In this document: positions 46,895-56,253 of the stretch, piece by piece
Position numbering within the stretch: position 1 is the stretch's first letter
Layout: each line of letters starts with the position of its first letter
Assembly: GCA_964577805.1 (NCBI GenBank)
Contig: CAZOAG010000004.1
Coordinates: 62,001-126,000, forward strand
From: CAZPRW01 sp964577805
GTDB lineage: Bacteria > Verrucomicrobiota > Verrucomicrobiia > Opitutales > JAIRKQ01
Length of the DNA: 64,000 bases
Direction of reading: 5' to 3'
Translations under genes and position numbers: made by a program
The notes under the pieces: model-generated
Told to the model about the DNA's origin: nothing
Databases searched by the model: none
What the model saw: the letters and a program-made list of their open reading frames with translations, nothing else

Positions 46895-48778
46895 TTATTG
46901 ATATAAACTTTTAGGAACATCCAGCTGCAATGACTCCATTATCGACTTAACAATCTTAGCGACAGAAAATCCATTGTTTTCTTGCAAACATCTACTCGAT
47001 GTCCCGTGACCAACAAATCGATCTTCCCATCCAAAACACAAGATATTAGGTGTTATTCTTCGACTACTATAATGCTCCAACACAGCACTACCAAATCCAC
47101 CAGACAAAACATTATCTTCAACAGTAACAATTGTACGATATTTCTCATGTATTAACGATAGCATGTCACCATCCAATGGTTTAATAAAACAGCCATCTAT
47201 AACACATGCATCAACACCATTAATCTGCAGTTGATTAATTACGTCATTTACTAATGGCCGTATGCTACCAAATGTAATTATTGCAACATCCTTCCCTGAC
47301 TTTACAATTTTGGATTTTCCAAAATCGATGTCATTTGATGCTTTACCAACAACAGGTAATACATCTTCTCTTACCGATTTCGGATAACGTATAAATACCG
47401 GTCGTTTCCATGATAGTGCAGCATGTAATCCATTGATAAACTCATTAATCCCCCATGGTTGCAAAATAACAGCATTAGGAACCATTCTCAAATACGACAA
47501 ATCAAATATTCCATGATGCGTCATTCCATCATGCGCAGCGATACCAGCACGATCCAAACAAAATACTACTGGCAAATTTTGGGAACATACATCATGCAAG
47601 ATTTGATCATAAGCACGCTGTAAAAATGTCGAATATATAGCACAAATCGGACGCATCCCTCCCTTCGCCATAGCAGCACAGAATGTTACAGCATGTTCTT
47701 CTGATATTCCAACATCAAAAAACTGTGATGGCACTTCATCTCGCAATCGCCACAATCCAGTACCATGCGCCATGGCAGCAGTAACACCAACAATACGACG
47801 GTCATTTTTCGCCAACGATACTAACTCACGACCTAATACATTACTATAGTCTACCAGCAAATCAGAAATACTGCCAACAGGATTTACGCCATGATATTTC
47901 TCGGGGCACAAAACTGCATCCTGCAGACCTTTGCCTTTCGTGGTCTTTACATGCAATATAACTGGTCGTGTTGACTTTTTGCAAAACTGTAATGCTTCTT
48001 CAAGTTGTGATATATTATGTCCATCGACAGGCCCAACATATCGCAATCCATAATATTCAAAATATGATGTTGGCAATAATAACCCTTTTACTGCACGTTT
48101 AATGTTACGCACATTATTTATTACAGAACGCCCAAATTTCCCAGCACCTATGATCTTTTTAAAAAAACGAGTAACTGCACTATATAAACGACTGCGCATG
48201 ATCTCATTTAAATATAATGAAATAGCACCAACATTTTTGCTGATAGAAAATTCATTATCATTGATAATGACAATGAGACGTGCAGTTGTTGACGATACAC
48301 AATTCAATGCTTCCATCGTCATCCCACATGACAATGATGCATCACCTAAAATCGCAACAACATGATGATCCTGGCATAAAGAATCACGTGCATATGCCAG
48401 CCCAAGAGCAACTGATAATGCAGTTCCAGCATGCCCAGCAACAAAAATATCATGTTTACTTTCAGACGGAGAAGAAAACCCACTATATCCATCTGTCATC
48501 CGCAATTTATCAAACCTGAAGTCATTTCTTCCTGTCAATAATTTATGTGCATATGTCTGGTGAGAAACATCAAAGACCAATTTATCGATTGGCGACCGGA
48601 AGACACGATGTAACGCTATTGTTAGTTCTACAACTCCTAGATTTGATGCAAGATGTCCTCCATTGGTCTTGACAACAGAAATTATACGTCGACGCAACGC
48701 ATCTGCCACATCGTCAAGATCACTGGCAGATAATTTTTGCAAATCACGCGGGGACTGTATCGTATCGAGTATACTCAT
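46895..48778 (-). CDS. dxs: 1-deoxy-D-xylulose-5-phosphate synthase
   Basis: This enzyme joins pyruvate and glyceraldehyde-3-phosphate with thiamine diphosphate, the first step of the MEP isoprenoid pathway; 627 residues, normal length. Visible motifs are the N-terminal GHLASNLGVVELTIALH, the thiamine-binding GDASLSCGMTMEALN, the VDGHNISQLEEAL segment and DRAGIAAHDGMTHHG in the second half. The ATG overlaps the stop of prc by 4 bp (ATGA), so they are translationally coupled. Confidence 0.96.
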   Translation of the reverse strand: MSILDTIQSPRDLQKLSASDLDDVADALRRRIISVVKTNGGHLASNLGVVELTIALHRVFRSPIDKLVFDVSHQTYAHKLLTGRNDFRFDKLRMTDGYSGFSSPSESKHDIFVAGHAGTALSVALGLAYARDSLCQDHHVVAILGDASLSCGMTMEALNCVSSTTARLIVIINDNEFSISKNVGAISLYLNEIMRSRLYSAVTRFFKKIIGAGKFGRSVINNVRNIKRAVKGLLLPTSYFEYYGLRYVGPVDGHNISQLEEALQFCKKSTRPVILHVKTTKGKGLQDAVLCPEKYHGVNPVGSISDLLVDYSNVLGRELVSLAKNDRRIVGVTAAMAHGTGLWRLRDEVPSQFFDVGISEEHAVTFCAAMAKGGMRPICAIYSTFLQRAYDQILHDVCSQNLPVVFCLDRAGIAAHDGMTHHGIFDLSYLRMVPNAVILQPWGINEFINGLHAALSWKRPVFIRYPKSVREDVLPVVGKASNDIDFGKSKIVKSGKDVAIITFGSIRPLVNDVINQLQINGVDACVIDGCFIKPLDGDMLSLIHEKYRTIVTVEDNVLSGGFGSAVLEHYSSRRITPNILCFGWEDRFVGHGTSSRCLQENNGFSVAKIVKSIMESLQLDVPKSLYQ

Positions 48779-51036
48779 TGTTCAGATGAAACACATATCA
48801 TCCCAACATCCTCGCGATTGATCATTATCCAGTCCCTAACTATACGCAAGCATTCATTAAGATTTACATCGAACATGACAATGCCATCCATGTCCTTCTT
48901 ATCATTATTTTCTTGTGACTCATCATCAACATCTGGCAATAATATTGATTCCACACGCCGATCATCTTCTTTTTTAAATTGATTAATTATATCAGTAATC
49001 TCAGCAACCTGACGATCGTCATCATCCTTTTCTTGTAACCGGAACAAAATATTTAATGACATTTCTTTTTTATTAACAGCAGAATCAAAACGCTTGATCC
49101 TCATGTCCATTACATCGAATTCTGGCAATGTTTTCTGACGAACTAATGACATTTCATTTAATTTATTTATCAATACATCATCAACAAAACACCGCATATC
49201 CTCCTGCGCTTGTTCATAATCAAATGACACTGGCGGAACTGTATCCCAATTTAAAGCATGAGGATAATCTGCTTCTCTTTTATGAAAGCATTGATCAAGG
49301 CTAGGCAATACAATGTCAGACGGCACACCTTTCAATTGTGTCGAACGACCAGTCGGCAAATACCATTTTTGTACAGTAATATACGCAGCACCAAGGTTTT
49401 TATTCTTTGGCAGAGCATTAAAAAATAAATTCATATCAAGCGCTGCTTGTACACTCCCCTTTCCATACGTAGCATCTGCACCGACAATAATTGCACGCTT
49501 ATGATCACGCATCGCACCAATTAAAATTTCTGATGCAGAAGCACTCATCGATGATGACAATATTGCCAACGGACCGTCCCATTCTATTGCATCATTTTCA
49601 TCAGCTAAATTATCTACTTTCCCAAATGAATCTTTTACCTGAACAACAGGGCCGCTCTTGATAAACATTCCAGCAATCGACACTGCTTGATTTAATAATC
49701 CACCACCATTTTGACGAAGATCAAGAATAATACCATCAACATGCTTTTCTTTTAATATACCAAGCAACGTTTGAATGTCCTTGTCGGCATGTACAGCTAC
49801 AGTGTCACTAGGGTCAGCATCACCATAAAATGACGGTAATTCAATAACCCCTATGCGAACGATGTCTGAATTCCCATCCGACAATTCAACATATTTTGCA
49901 CTAGCACGTGTTGCATTCAATTTAACATGGTCGCGGACCAATCGCACAATCTTGGAATCTCCTGTCGCTGTATTTATTTTTATACGAACAATAGTATCTT
50001 TTTCTCCACGTAATAATCTTACCGTCTTGTGCAAACGCATCCCAACAACATCAACAAACTCACCATCATCCCCTTGAGCAACTGCAATGATTTTATCACC
50101 AGATTGTACTTCTCCTGACAACTGTGCAGGCCCTCCTGGCGTAAGTTTATTTATTGTACATATGCCATTCTCATCACGCAATTCAGCGCCAATTCCAATC
50201 AATGCATTATGAATATGAATATTCAAATCTTCAAAAGAATCTTTCGATAAAAAACTTGTATGTGGGTCATACATTTTCGATATGCTATTCAAGAACATTT
50301 CCTGCAACATCCAAGAATCGAACTCCAAATACGATCGCTTACCATTTTCAAATCGTTTACGAATATTCGCTATTGCTTCCGGCAAATATTGTTCAATATC
50401 TTCAACGGAACATATTTTATTGTTCTCTCCTTCTATACTTTCAGAATTATCACTAACAATATCCTCGTTATTCTTTGTCTTGGCACGGAACAAACTAAAT
50501 GCTTCATTCAATATATCATATTTCAACCGTTGTTCCCACAAAACATCTGCTTCTTCAGCTGTTTTCGGCCATTCTGCATCCTTTCTGTCAAACACAAACG
50601 TATCATCTTGATAGAAATCAAATGGCTTATTTAACCGATCTAATGCCCAATCCATGCGCTGATATGCTGCATTACGAAATGTTTCAAATATACTAAATGC
50701 TGGTGTTAAACTTCCTCCGCTGACAAATATATCCAACGTTGCAACATACTTCTTAATCAAACCATCTACTTCACTCTGAAGCAAGATCATCTTGTTTATG
50801 TCTAACTCCGATATAAAATCTGTAAGAATATCACGATTGTCTAACATCGAAATATTTTTATGCTCAAGATGTAACTCTTCCATGCACCGCACCATATAAA
50901 TGGTCTCAGCACGCATCTCCCGAGTAGGCCCGAATGGTTTTTCTACTTTAGACGCGTCATCTGCTATTAGTCGTCCACAAAATATTGCACATGACAACAA
51001 TAGAACACGCCAACCATTTGTATTCCAATATTTCAT
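48775..51036 (-). CDS. prc: Carboxy-terminal processing protease (tail-specific protease)
   Basis: This is an S41 serine protease, 753 residues, that trims C-termini of periplasmic proteins. A signal peptide (residues 1-25) precedes a long helical N-domain, a PDZ domain (about 270-365, GIGAELRDENG) and the catalytic domain. Ser500 (SMSASASEI) and Lys526 (TYGKGSVQ) form the Ser-Lys dyad, spaced nearly as in E. coli Prc. A long charged C-terminal tail follows. It overlaps dxs by 4 bp on the same strand. Confidence 0.94.
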   Translation of the reverse strand: MKYWNTNGWRVLLLSCAIFCGRLIADDASKVEKPFGPTREMRAETIYMVRCMEELHLEHKNISMLDNRDILTDFISELDINKMILLQSEVDGLIKKYVATLDIFVSGGSLTPAFSIFETFRNAAYQRMDWALDRLNKPFDFYQDDTFVFDRKDAEWPKTAEEADVLWEQRLKYDILNEAFSLFRAKTKNNEDIVSDNSESIEGENNKICSVEDIEQYLPEAIANIRKRFENGKRSYLEFDSWMLQEMFLNSISKMYDPHTSFLSKDSFEDLNIHIHNALIGIGAELRDENGICTINKLTPGGPAQLSGEVQSGDKIIAVAQGDDGEFVDVVGMRLHKTVRLLRGEKDTIVRIKINTATGDSKIVRLVRDHVKLNATRASAKYVELSDGNSDIVRIGVIELPSFYGDADPSDTVAVHADKDIQTLLGILKEKHVDGIILDLRQNGGGLLNQAVSIAGMFIKSGPVVQVKDSFGKVDNLADENDAIEWDGPLAILSSSMSASASEILIGAMRDHKRAIIVGADATYGKGSVQAALDMNLFFNALPKNKNLGAAYITVQKWYLPTGRSTQLKGVPSDIVLPSLDQCFHKREADYPHALNWDTVPPVSFDYEQAQEDMRCFVDDVLINKLNEMSLVRQKTLPEFDVMDMRIKRFDSAVNKKEMSLNILFRLQEKDDDDRQVAEITDIINQFKKEDDRRVESILLPDVDDESQENNDKKDMDGIVMFDVNLNECLRIVRDWIMINREDVGMICVSSEQ

Positions 51037-51148
51037 ATCTTTATACCATCCATTAATGTTTTCTTACGACAATATTTTGCAAGCACAATCATACAAAAAC
51101 ACTGTATATATGCTACAAAACCATGCCTATTGAATATATTAAAAAACT

Positions 51149-52381
51149 CTACGATATATGACTGATCATCGTATTCATCGGCAAAAACAATGCTATCGCT
51201 ATTGTACCAACAATAATTGCTAATATGATAATCATCACCGGTTCAATCAATGTTGTCACAATGGTCAACTGCGACAATACTTCATTTTCATAGCTCTCTG
51301 ACGCTCTTTCAAATGCTAAAGCAATATCACCAGCATGTTCTCCAGCATATATTAATCCACAAACTTGTGCTGGTATCATGGAACAATTTTGAAAACAATC
51401 AGACAATGTTTCGCCACATAATAATCGTGATAAGATATGCTGCATTGATCGGCGTAAATTGCTATGATTGATCAATGTTATTGATAGCGACATTGCATCC
51501 TGTAGTGACATTTTAAATGCCAATAACATGTGCATTGTTCTGAAAAAATTATGTAAATCGACTGCAATATATATACGATTAAACAATGGAATCTTCGACA
51601 TTATATCAAACAACAATAGTCGAAACTTAGAATAGCGCATCAATTTTAACACACCAACAGAAATCATAATAACACTTAATACTATACCAACAATATGTCC
51701 TTGAAAAAACTTACAACAAGATAACAATCCGCGTGTTATCGCTGGCAATTCAACGCGGCTTCCATTTGAAAAAAATATTGTTTCAAACTTTGGCACAACA
51801 AAACTTACAAGAACAATCAATGCTATGATTGATGATAACAAAACAATGACTGGATATACCAATGCTGACTTTATTTTCTTCGTCATATTTTCTACATGTC
51901 TTCCGACTGCTGATAACTTTTGAAGAGCTAATTCAGGATGCCCTATTTTCTCTGCTGCTCGAACAGAACGTATTTCTGTCTGCGAAAAAATATCATCACA
52001 ACATGACATCGCTTCCGACAATGCCATTCCACCAGCAATCCTTTCTTGCAATGCCAACATTATACGGCCCAAAACATCACCATTGTTCGTCTTTCTCAGT
52101 AACACTTGCAAACATTGATTAATATTCAGTCCAGCTGATAACATTACAGCCAATTCTTCAAACCAAGAAGACTTTTGTCTAAAAAAATTTCTCCTATCAC
52201 GTATAGATAGAGCAGTTTTCTTTAATATATTTGATCGACCAGTATCATATACTGGCTGTATCAATTCAATATTTATGCCATTTTGTTGCAATATCTTTTC
52301 AGCGGTAGATTTATTATCTGCAGATAGTTCCCCATGAATTATATTTTGATCATTATCCTTTGCAAGATACCTAAACAACAT
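51149..52381 (-). CDS. Type II secretion/type IV pilus inner-membrane protein F
   Basis: The 410-residue protein belongs to the GspF/PilC family, the inner-membrane platform that pairs with an assembly ATPase. The two GspF repeats are visible, each followed by hydrophobic segments (about 173-197, 228-247 and 380-402), with the conserved MLSAGLNINQCLQVL opening of the first. No GspE, pilin, GspD or prepilin peptidase is in the window. Whether the partner genes are elsewhere or this is a remnant of a pilus cannot be told. Confidence 0.85.
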   Translation of the reverse strand: MLFRYLAKDNDQNIIHGELSADNKSTAEKILQQNGINIELIQPVYDTGRSNILKKTALSIRDRRNFFRQKSSWFEELAVMLSAGLNINQCLQVLLRKTNNGDVLGRIMLALQERIAGGMALSEAMSCCDDIFSQTEIRSVRAAEKIGHPELALQKLSAVGRHVENMTKKIKSALVYPVIVLLSSIIALIVLVSFVVPKFETIFFSNGSRVELPAITRGLLSCCKFFQGHIVGIVLSVIMISVGVLKLMRYSKFRLLLFDIMSKIPLFNRIYIAVDLHNFFRTMHMLLAFKMSLQDAMSLSITLINHSNLRRSMQHILSRLLCGETLSDCFQNCSMIPAQVCGLIYAGEHAGDIALAFERASESYENEVLSQLTIVTTLIEPVMIIILAIIVGTIAIALFLPMNTMISHIS

Positions 52382-52483
52382 GACACCAACGACATGTTAC
52401 AAAAAATATCATTAATGGCAACATTATTGACCAATTGCACCTCTTGCGGAAAGATTTGGTGTAATTCTTCATAATGTATATAC

Positions 52484-52531
52484 AAAAAAACCGCCATACT
52501 ATCAATGTGTGTTGATTGACAACATGGCGGC
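52484..52531 (-). terminator. Rho-independent terminator after the adenylate-kinase-like gene (minus strand)
   Basis: On the minus strand CCGCCAT (52530-52524) pairs with ATGGCGG (52497-52491) around an inner stem of ATCAA/TTGAT, followed by a T-run from 52490 down. It sits just downstream of the adenylate-kinase-like stop. Confidence 0.85.
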
Positions 52532-52554
52532 TAATTGAAGTATCAATATTACAA

Positions 52555-53418
52555 TTACTTTTCTTGTGAAGATTGTGATGGCAATATATCGTATATTCTA
52601 GAACGAACTTCATCCATAGTTCCTTCTGCACTAATGTCATATACATCGAGGACATTTTCCAATATTGCAACACAACGATATGCTGATGCAGCATATGTAT
52701 TATACCTATTTTCCGCAGCTTCTTCCGACATATCAGTTTCACGAACAGGGACAACAGGTTGTCCATTCTGAATCGCTAATTCATTTTGTTTTTTAGCAGC
52801 TTCTCCACGTGCTAATTGACGATCGATGCTCGTCTGTTTTGTGACAGAAAAATTAATCATACGGAATACGGTCGTAGCATCATTGTTCTGCTCGTCCAAC
52901 TTCGCAATCAAACATTTCAAGAAGTATGCCTGTATTGGAGATCGCGGGAATCCATCAATTATTACACCACGAGCATTTTCAGCACGTAACAATTCATTCA
53001 TAACTTGACGGACAACGATATCATCCGCTATCAATTTTCCCTGTGCTTTTAACTCCTCACATTCAGGAGAGTTCAACAATGAACTGACTTCAATCGGCTT
53101 TGTAGGAATTTCCAATATGCGCATTACTGTCAATGTATTTGTTCCCTTGCCGGCTCCTGGCGCACCATTCAAAAACACTACTTGCGACGGCAAAATAATA
53201 TTCGACTCTCCAAATTGAGTTGCAAGCTCGTCCCAGACTTGATTGAACAACGCATTTGCTACAATTTCATCATCTTTTTTTTCTTGTTGCACTTGCGAAA
53301 CTTCATTCATGGCAACTTCTTCCTCTGACAACTTTTGCGCTCCATTCTCAGCATTCGCATTATGTGCAGATAAAACCACAGCTGTAAACATAAAAATACT
53401 AAAAAGCTTTTTCAACAT
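52555..53418 (-). CDS. Adenylate-kinase-family protein with N-terminal signal peptide
   Basis: The 287-residue protein has a signal peptide (MLKKLFSIFMFTAVVL..., cleavage after ANA, residue 23) and then an acidic linker to residue 70. A nucleoside-monophosphate kinase core follows: P-loop NGAPGAGKGT (84-93) and IDGFPRSPIQAYFL (154-167). The AMP-binding TGDMLR-like motif is changed (VSSLLN), and the lid is short. Such kinases normally act in the cytoplasm, so an exported copy is unusual; its partner nucleotide is unknown. Starting at 53418 is supported by a GGGGG run and the intact signal peptide. A terminator follows. Confidence 0.8.
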   Translation of the reverse strand: MLKKLFSIFMFTAVVLSAHNANAENGAQKLSEEEVAMNEVSQVQQEKKDDEIVANALFNQVWDELATQFGESNIILPSQVVFLNGAPGAGKGTNTLTVMRILEIPTKPIEVSSLLNSPECEELKAQGKLIADDIVVRQVMNELLRAENARGVIIDGFPRSPIQAYFLKCLIAKLDEQNNDATTVFRMINFSVTKQTSIDRQLARGEAAKKQNELAIQNGQPVVPVRETDMSEEAAENRYNTYAASAYRCVAILENVLDVYDISAEGTMDEVRSRIYDILPSQSSQEK

Positions 53419-53650
53419 ATCGCCCCCACAAGTCAACAAACATAAGTCGAAAGAACTTCCAATCCAGCAAAATCTTTTTTGCAATAAAAATTTTAATGCG
53501 CATGGCATTTTACTTAAAAAATGCAATTCAAGTATGAAAATTGCTGTTTTGACGCACACAACCATCACTAAATAGGTTGCAAAGTTATAGTACAGTGTTT
53601 GAAATGCCACTCACTTACATGTCGAAAAGAAAAAATAACATTGTCAACAA

Positions 53651-54769
53651 TTGACTAATACCTACACTTCCCCACAGTGGATGAATGATCTTCTTAAATT
53701 ATCTTGTTTGCCAGTGATGATATTTTTTGCGGGTTGCAAATCGATTGGGCCTGGCGTATTACAAGAATCACACCCAAGATATAATGATGCCATAGGATCT
53801 GTAATTGAACGTCAGTTATTAACAAATCTAGTGCGGCTTAGATATCACGAAGCTCCAACATTTCTTGAAGTAAGCCATATAACAGAAAATAGAGAATTTG
53901 GCTCTGACATTGGATTCGACACACTCCAAATAAAACCAAAATATAATGAAGTAACATTTAACACCTATCCAATGGTAAAAAACTATCAACGACCAACAAT
54001 ATCATATTACACAATCAGAGGCAAAGAATTTATTAAACGGATGATGACTCCTGTCCCTATAAACGTTGTATTCGAAATGTCATTATCTGGATGGAATTGG
54101 CAACGTGTGTTTAATACATGCGTAGAACAAATAAACAGCATAAAAAATGTTACTGCCGTGTCAGTATCTAAATCAGTACATAAACTAGCTTGCATACGCT
54201 TTTACAAAATTACATCTCTACTAAAAAAACTTGACGAAGCAGAGATAATAAAAATTGGACGTGACGAAAGCATAAATCAATTAGTAATGAAAATTATCCC
54301 AAATCCGGCATTCACGCATGACATATCAAAATTCAAACAACTATTATCACTTGATGATTCAAAAAACATATTCAAATTTGAAAATAATTTTCTAAACGAA
54401 GATACGGAAACAATAGCTATAAAAACCAGGTCTCTCCTTGGTATTTTATTCTACCTATCACATGCTGTAGAAGTTCCTGAAATTGACATAGAAAATGGGG
54501 TCGTACAAACTACGACGTACAGTGATAGCGCTATATTCGATTGGCCAAAATACGTCAGTAGGACATTGCTGAATGTACATTGTACAAAATCACGGCCAAA
54601 CGACGCATTCGTCTCAACATACTATCGTGACCATTGGTTCTTTATTAAGAATAATGACATAAACTCAAAGTCAACATTCCTATTTTTATCATTATTATTT
54701 CAATTGCAAGCAGGAGAAGCATCGTCCTATGATGTAGCACCGCTGTTGACAATTCCAGTATCAAGATAA
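53651..54769 (+). CDS. Putative outer-membrane lipoprotein, tandem copy 1
   Basis: The 372-residue protein carries a lipoprotein signal with lipobox FFAGC (Cys29) and then an SHPRYNDAIGSVIERQLLTN and LVRLRYHEAPTFLEV signature seen in a widespread, uncharacterised lipoprotein family. Copy 2 follows at 54955. TTG at 53651 is preferred over ATG at 53681 because the codons between them encode the same MTNTY-SP in both copies with mostly synonymous changes. The stop TAA at 53636-53638 limits extension. Function is unknown; I saw no enzyme motif. Confidence 0.75.
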   Translation: MTNTYTSPQWMNDLLKLSCLPVMIFFAGCKSIGPGVLQESHPRYNDAIGSVIERQLLTNLVRLRYHEAPTFLEVSHITENREFGSDIGFDTLQIKPKYNEVTFNTYPMVKNYQRPTISYYTIRGKEFIKRMMTPVPINVVFEMSLSGWNWQRVFNTCVEQINSIKNVTAVSVSKSVHKLACIRFYKITSLLKKLDEAEIIKIGRDESINQLVMKIIPNPAFTHDISKFKQLLSLDDSKNIFKFENNFLNEDTETIAIKTRSLLGILFYLSHAVEVPEIDIENGVVQTTTYSDSAIFDWPKYVSRTLLNVHCTKSRPNDAFVSTYYRDHWFFIKNNDINSKSTFLFLSLLFQLQAGEASSYDVAPLLTIPVSR

Positions 54770-54954
54770 AACTTTACAATGCTTCTAACAACAACTATTC
54801 AGCTTAGGATAAAAAACATCTCAAGATTATGTACGCTCACGCTATAGATACGCAGTACATATCCACGCCTTCATTAAAACCAAGAATCAATGATTTTGTA
54901 GCATTGCCGCGCATACACAGCAAATATTTCCTACAAAAAAAACATTGTCAATAA

Positions 54955-56073
54955 TTGACTAACACTTATATCAGTCCGGCAAACATGAAAAATCTTCTCA
55001 AATTATCTTGTTTGGCAACAACGATATTATGCGCAGGTTGCCATTCAGTTGGCCCGGGAACAATCAAAGAGTCCCACCCTAGGTACAATGACGCCATGGG
55101 ATCTGTTATTGATCGTCAGTTGTTAACAAACATCGTACGATTAAAATACCGCGAAAACCCTATGTTTTTGGAGATCAACAGCATAGCTGAAAGCAGGGAG
55201 TTTGGCCTAGACGTAGGATTTAACCCAATTGAATTTCAACAACGCATTAATCAAACAGTTTTCAAGAATAAAACCATGCTTCGCAATTGGCAGCGTCCAA
55301 CAATATCATATCGTCCAATACGTGGTAAAGAATTCATTAAGCACATGATGACACCTATCCCTCTAAATGTAGTGTTGGGCATGTCATCATCTGGATGGAA
55401 ATTACAACGGGTCTTCAATACATGTGTAGAACGCATAAATGGATTAGAAAACGCTGTCAATGCATCTGGACCTATGCCGTGGAACAAGCCAGAGTATGAA
55501 GACTTTTACGAGATGACAGCTCTCTTGAAGAATTTGGAAGACGCAAGAGTAATAAAAATCGGTCGTGATGCCTCAACAAACAACATTGTCATGCACATCA
55601 CCGAAAATGCATCACAAGTAGAAAAAATCTCTACATTCAAACATTTGCTATCAATTGACGACTCCAAAGACGTATTTAAGTTTGCTAACAATTTCTTAGT
55701 AGAAGATGGTGAAACTTTAGCAGTAAAAACAAGATCTTTGATGGGCGTGTTGTTTTATTTATCACATGCTGTAGAAGTTCCTGAAGAAGATATCGCAAGC
55801 GGGGTAGTTCAAACAACGATTGATGAAGAAGGAAATACATTCGACTGGACGCAAAATGCCAGTGGTACATTATTAAATGTTCATTGCTCAAAAGAACGAC
55901 CGAATGATGCATTTGTGTCAACGTTCTATCGTGGGCATTGGTTCTTTATCAAAGATAATGACTTACACTCAAAGTCGACATTCTTATTTGTATCAACATT
56001 GTTCAATCTACAAGCAGGAGAAGCATCATCTAATGATGTCGAGCCAATGTTGACAATTCCTATATCACGGTAA
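54955..56073 (+). CDS. Putative outer-membrane lipoprotein, tandem copy 2
   Basis: This is a 372-residue paralogue of the preceding gene, co-linear and well over half identical by eye, with lipobox LCAGC (Cys29) and the SHPRYNDAMGSVIDRQLLTN block. The start is TTG at 54955, directly after an in-frame TAA (54952-54954), or ATG at 54985. About 20 bases upstream of the TTG are also shared with copy 1 (near ACATTGTCAA). The C-terminal blocks (NAFVSTFYRGHWFFIKDND-like, then LQAGEASSNDVEPMLTIPI) are highly alike. A terminator follows. Confidence 0.75.
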   Translation: MTNTYISPANMKNLLKLSCLATTILCAGCHSVGPGTIKESHPRYNDAMGSVIDRQLLTNIVRLKYRENPMFLEINSIAESREFGLDVGFNPIEFQQRINQTVFKNKTMLRNWQRPTISYRPIRGKEFIKHMMTPIPLNVVLGMSSSGWKLQRVFNTCVERINGLENAVNASGPMPWNKPEYEDFYEMTALLKNLEDARVIKIGRDASTNNIVMHITENASQVEKISTFKHLLSIDDSKDVFKFANNFLVEDGETLAVKTRSLMGVLFYLSHAVEVPEEDIASGVVQTTIDEEGNTFDWTQNASGTLLNVHCSKERPNDAFVSTFYRGHWFFIKDNDLHSKSTFLFVSTLFNLQAGEASSNDVEPMLTIPISR

Positions 56074-56101
56074 TTTTTCTAGAAAAAAGATCTATAAGAT
56101 A

Positions 56102-56142
56102 ACATCCGATCATGAGAATCTTTTTGGTCGGATGTTTTTTAT
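56102..56142 (+). terminator. Rho-independent terminator after the lipoprotein pair
   Basis: An 8-bp stem ACATCCGA (56102-56109) with TCGGATGT (56128-56135) is followed by a T-run. The loop is long (18 bases). It lies 28 bp after the stop. Confidence 0.78.
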
Positions 56143-56253
56143 GTTACTAAACCTTCTTAGCAGAAATGGAATATTATTAAAACTAATCGATCAAAATGCG
56201 CACTGGATTAACTGGCAGATCAAATATGATACAGGAGTTTATTTCGATAAATC

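Noticed and set aside
52371..52766. 131-residue minus-strand frame before the GspF-like gene
   Set aside because: Overlaps the adenylate-kinase-like gene in another frame and spans its terminator; it is a shadow frame.
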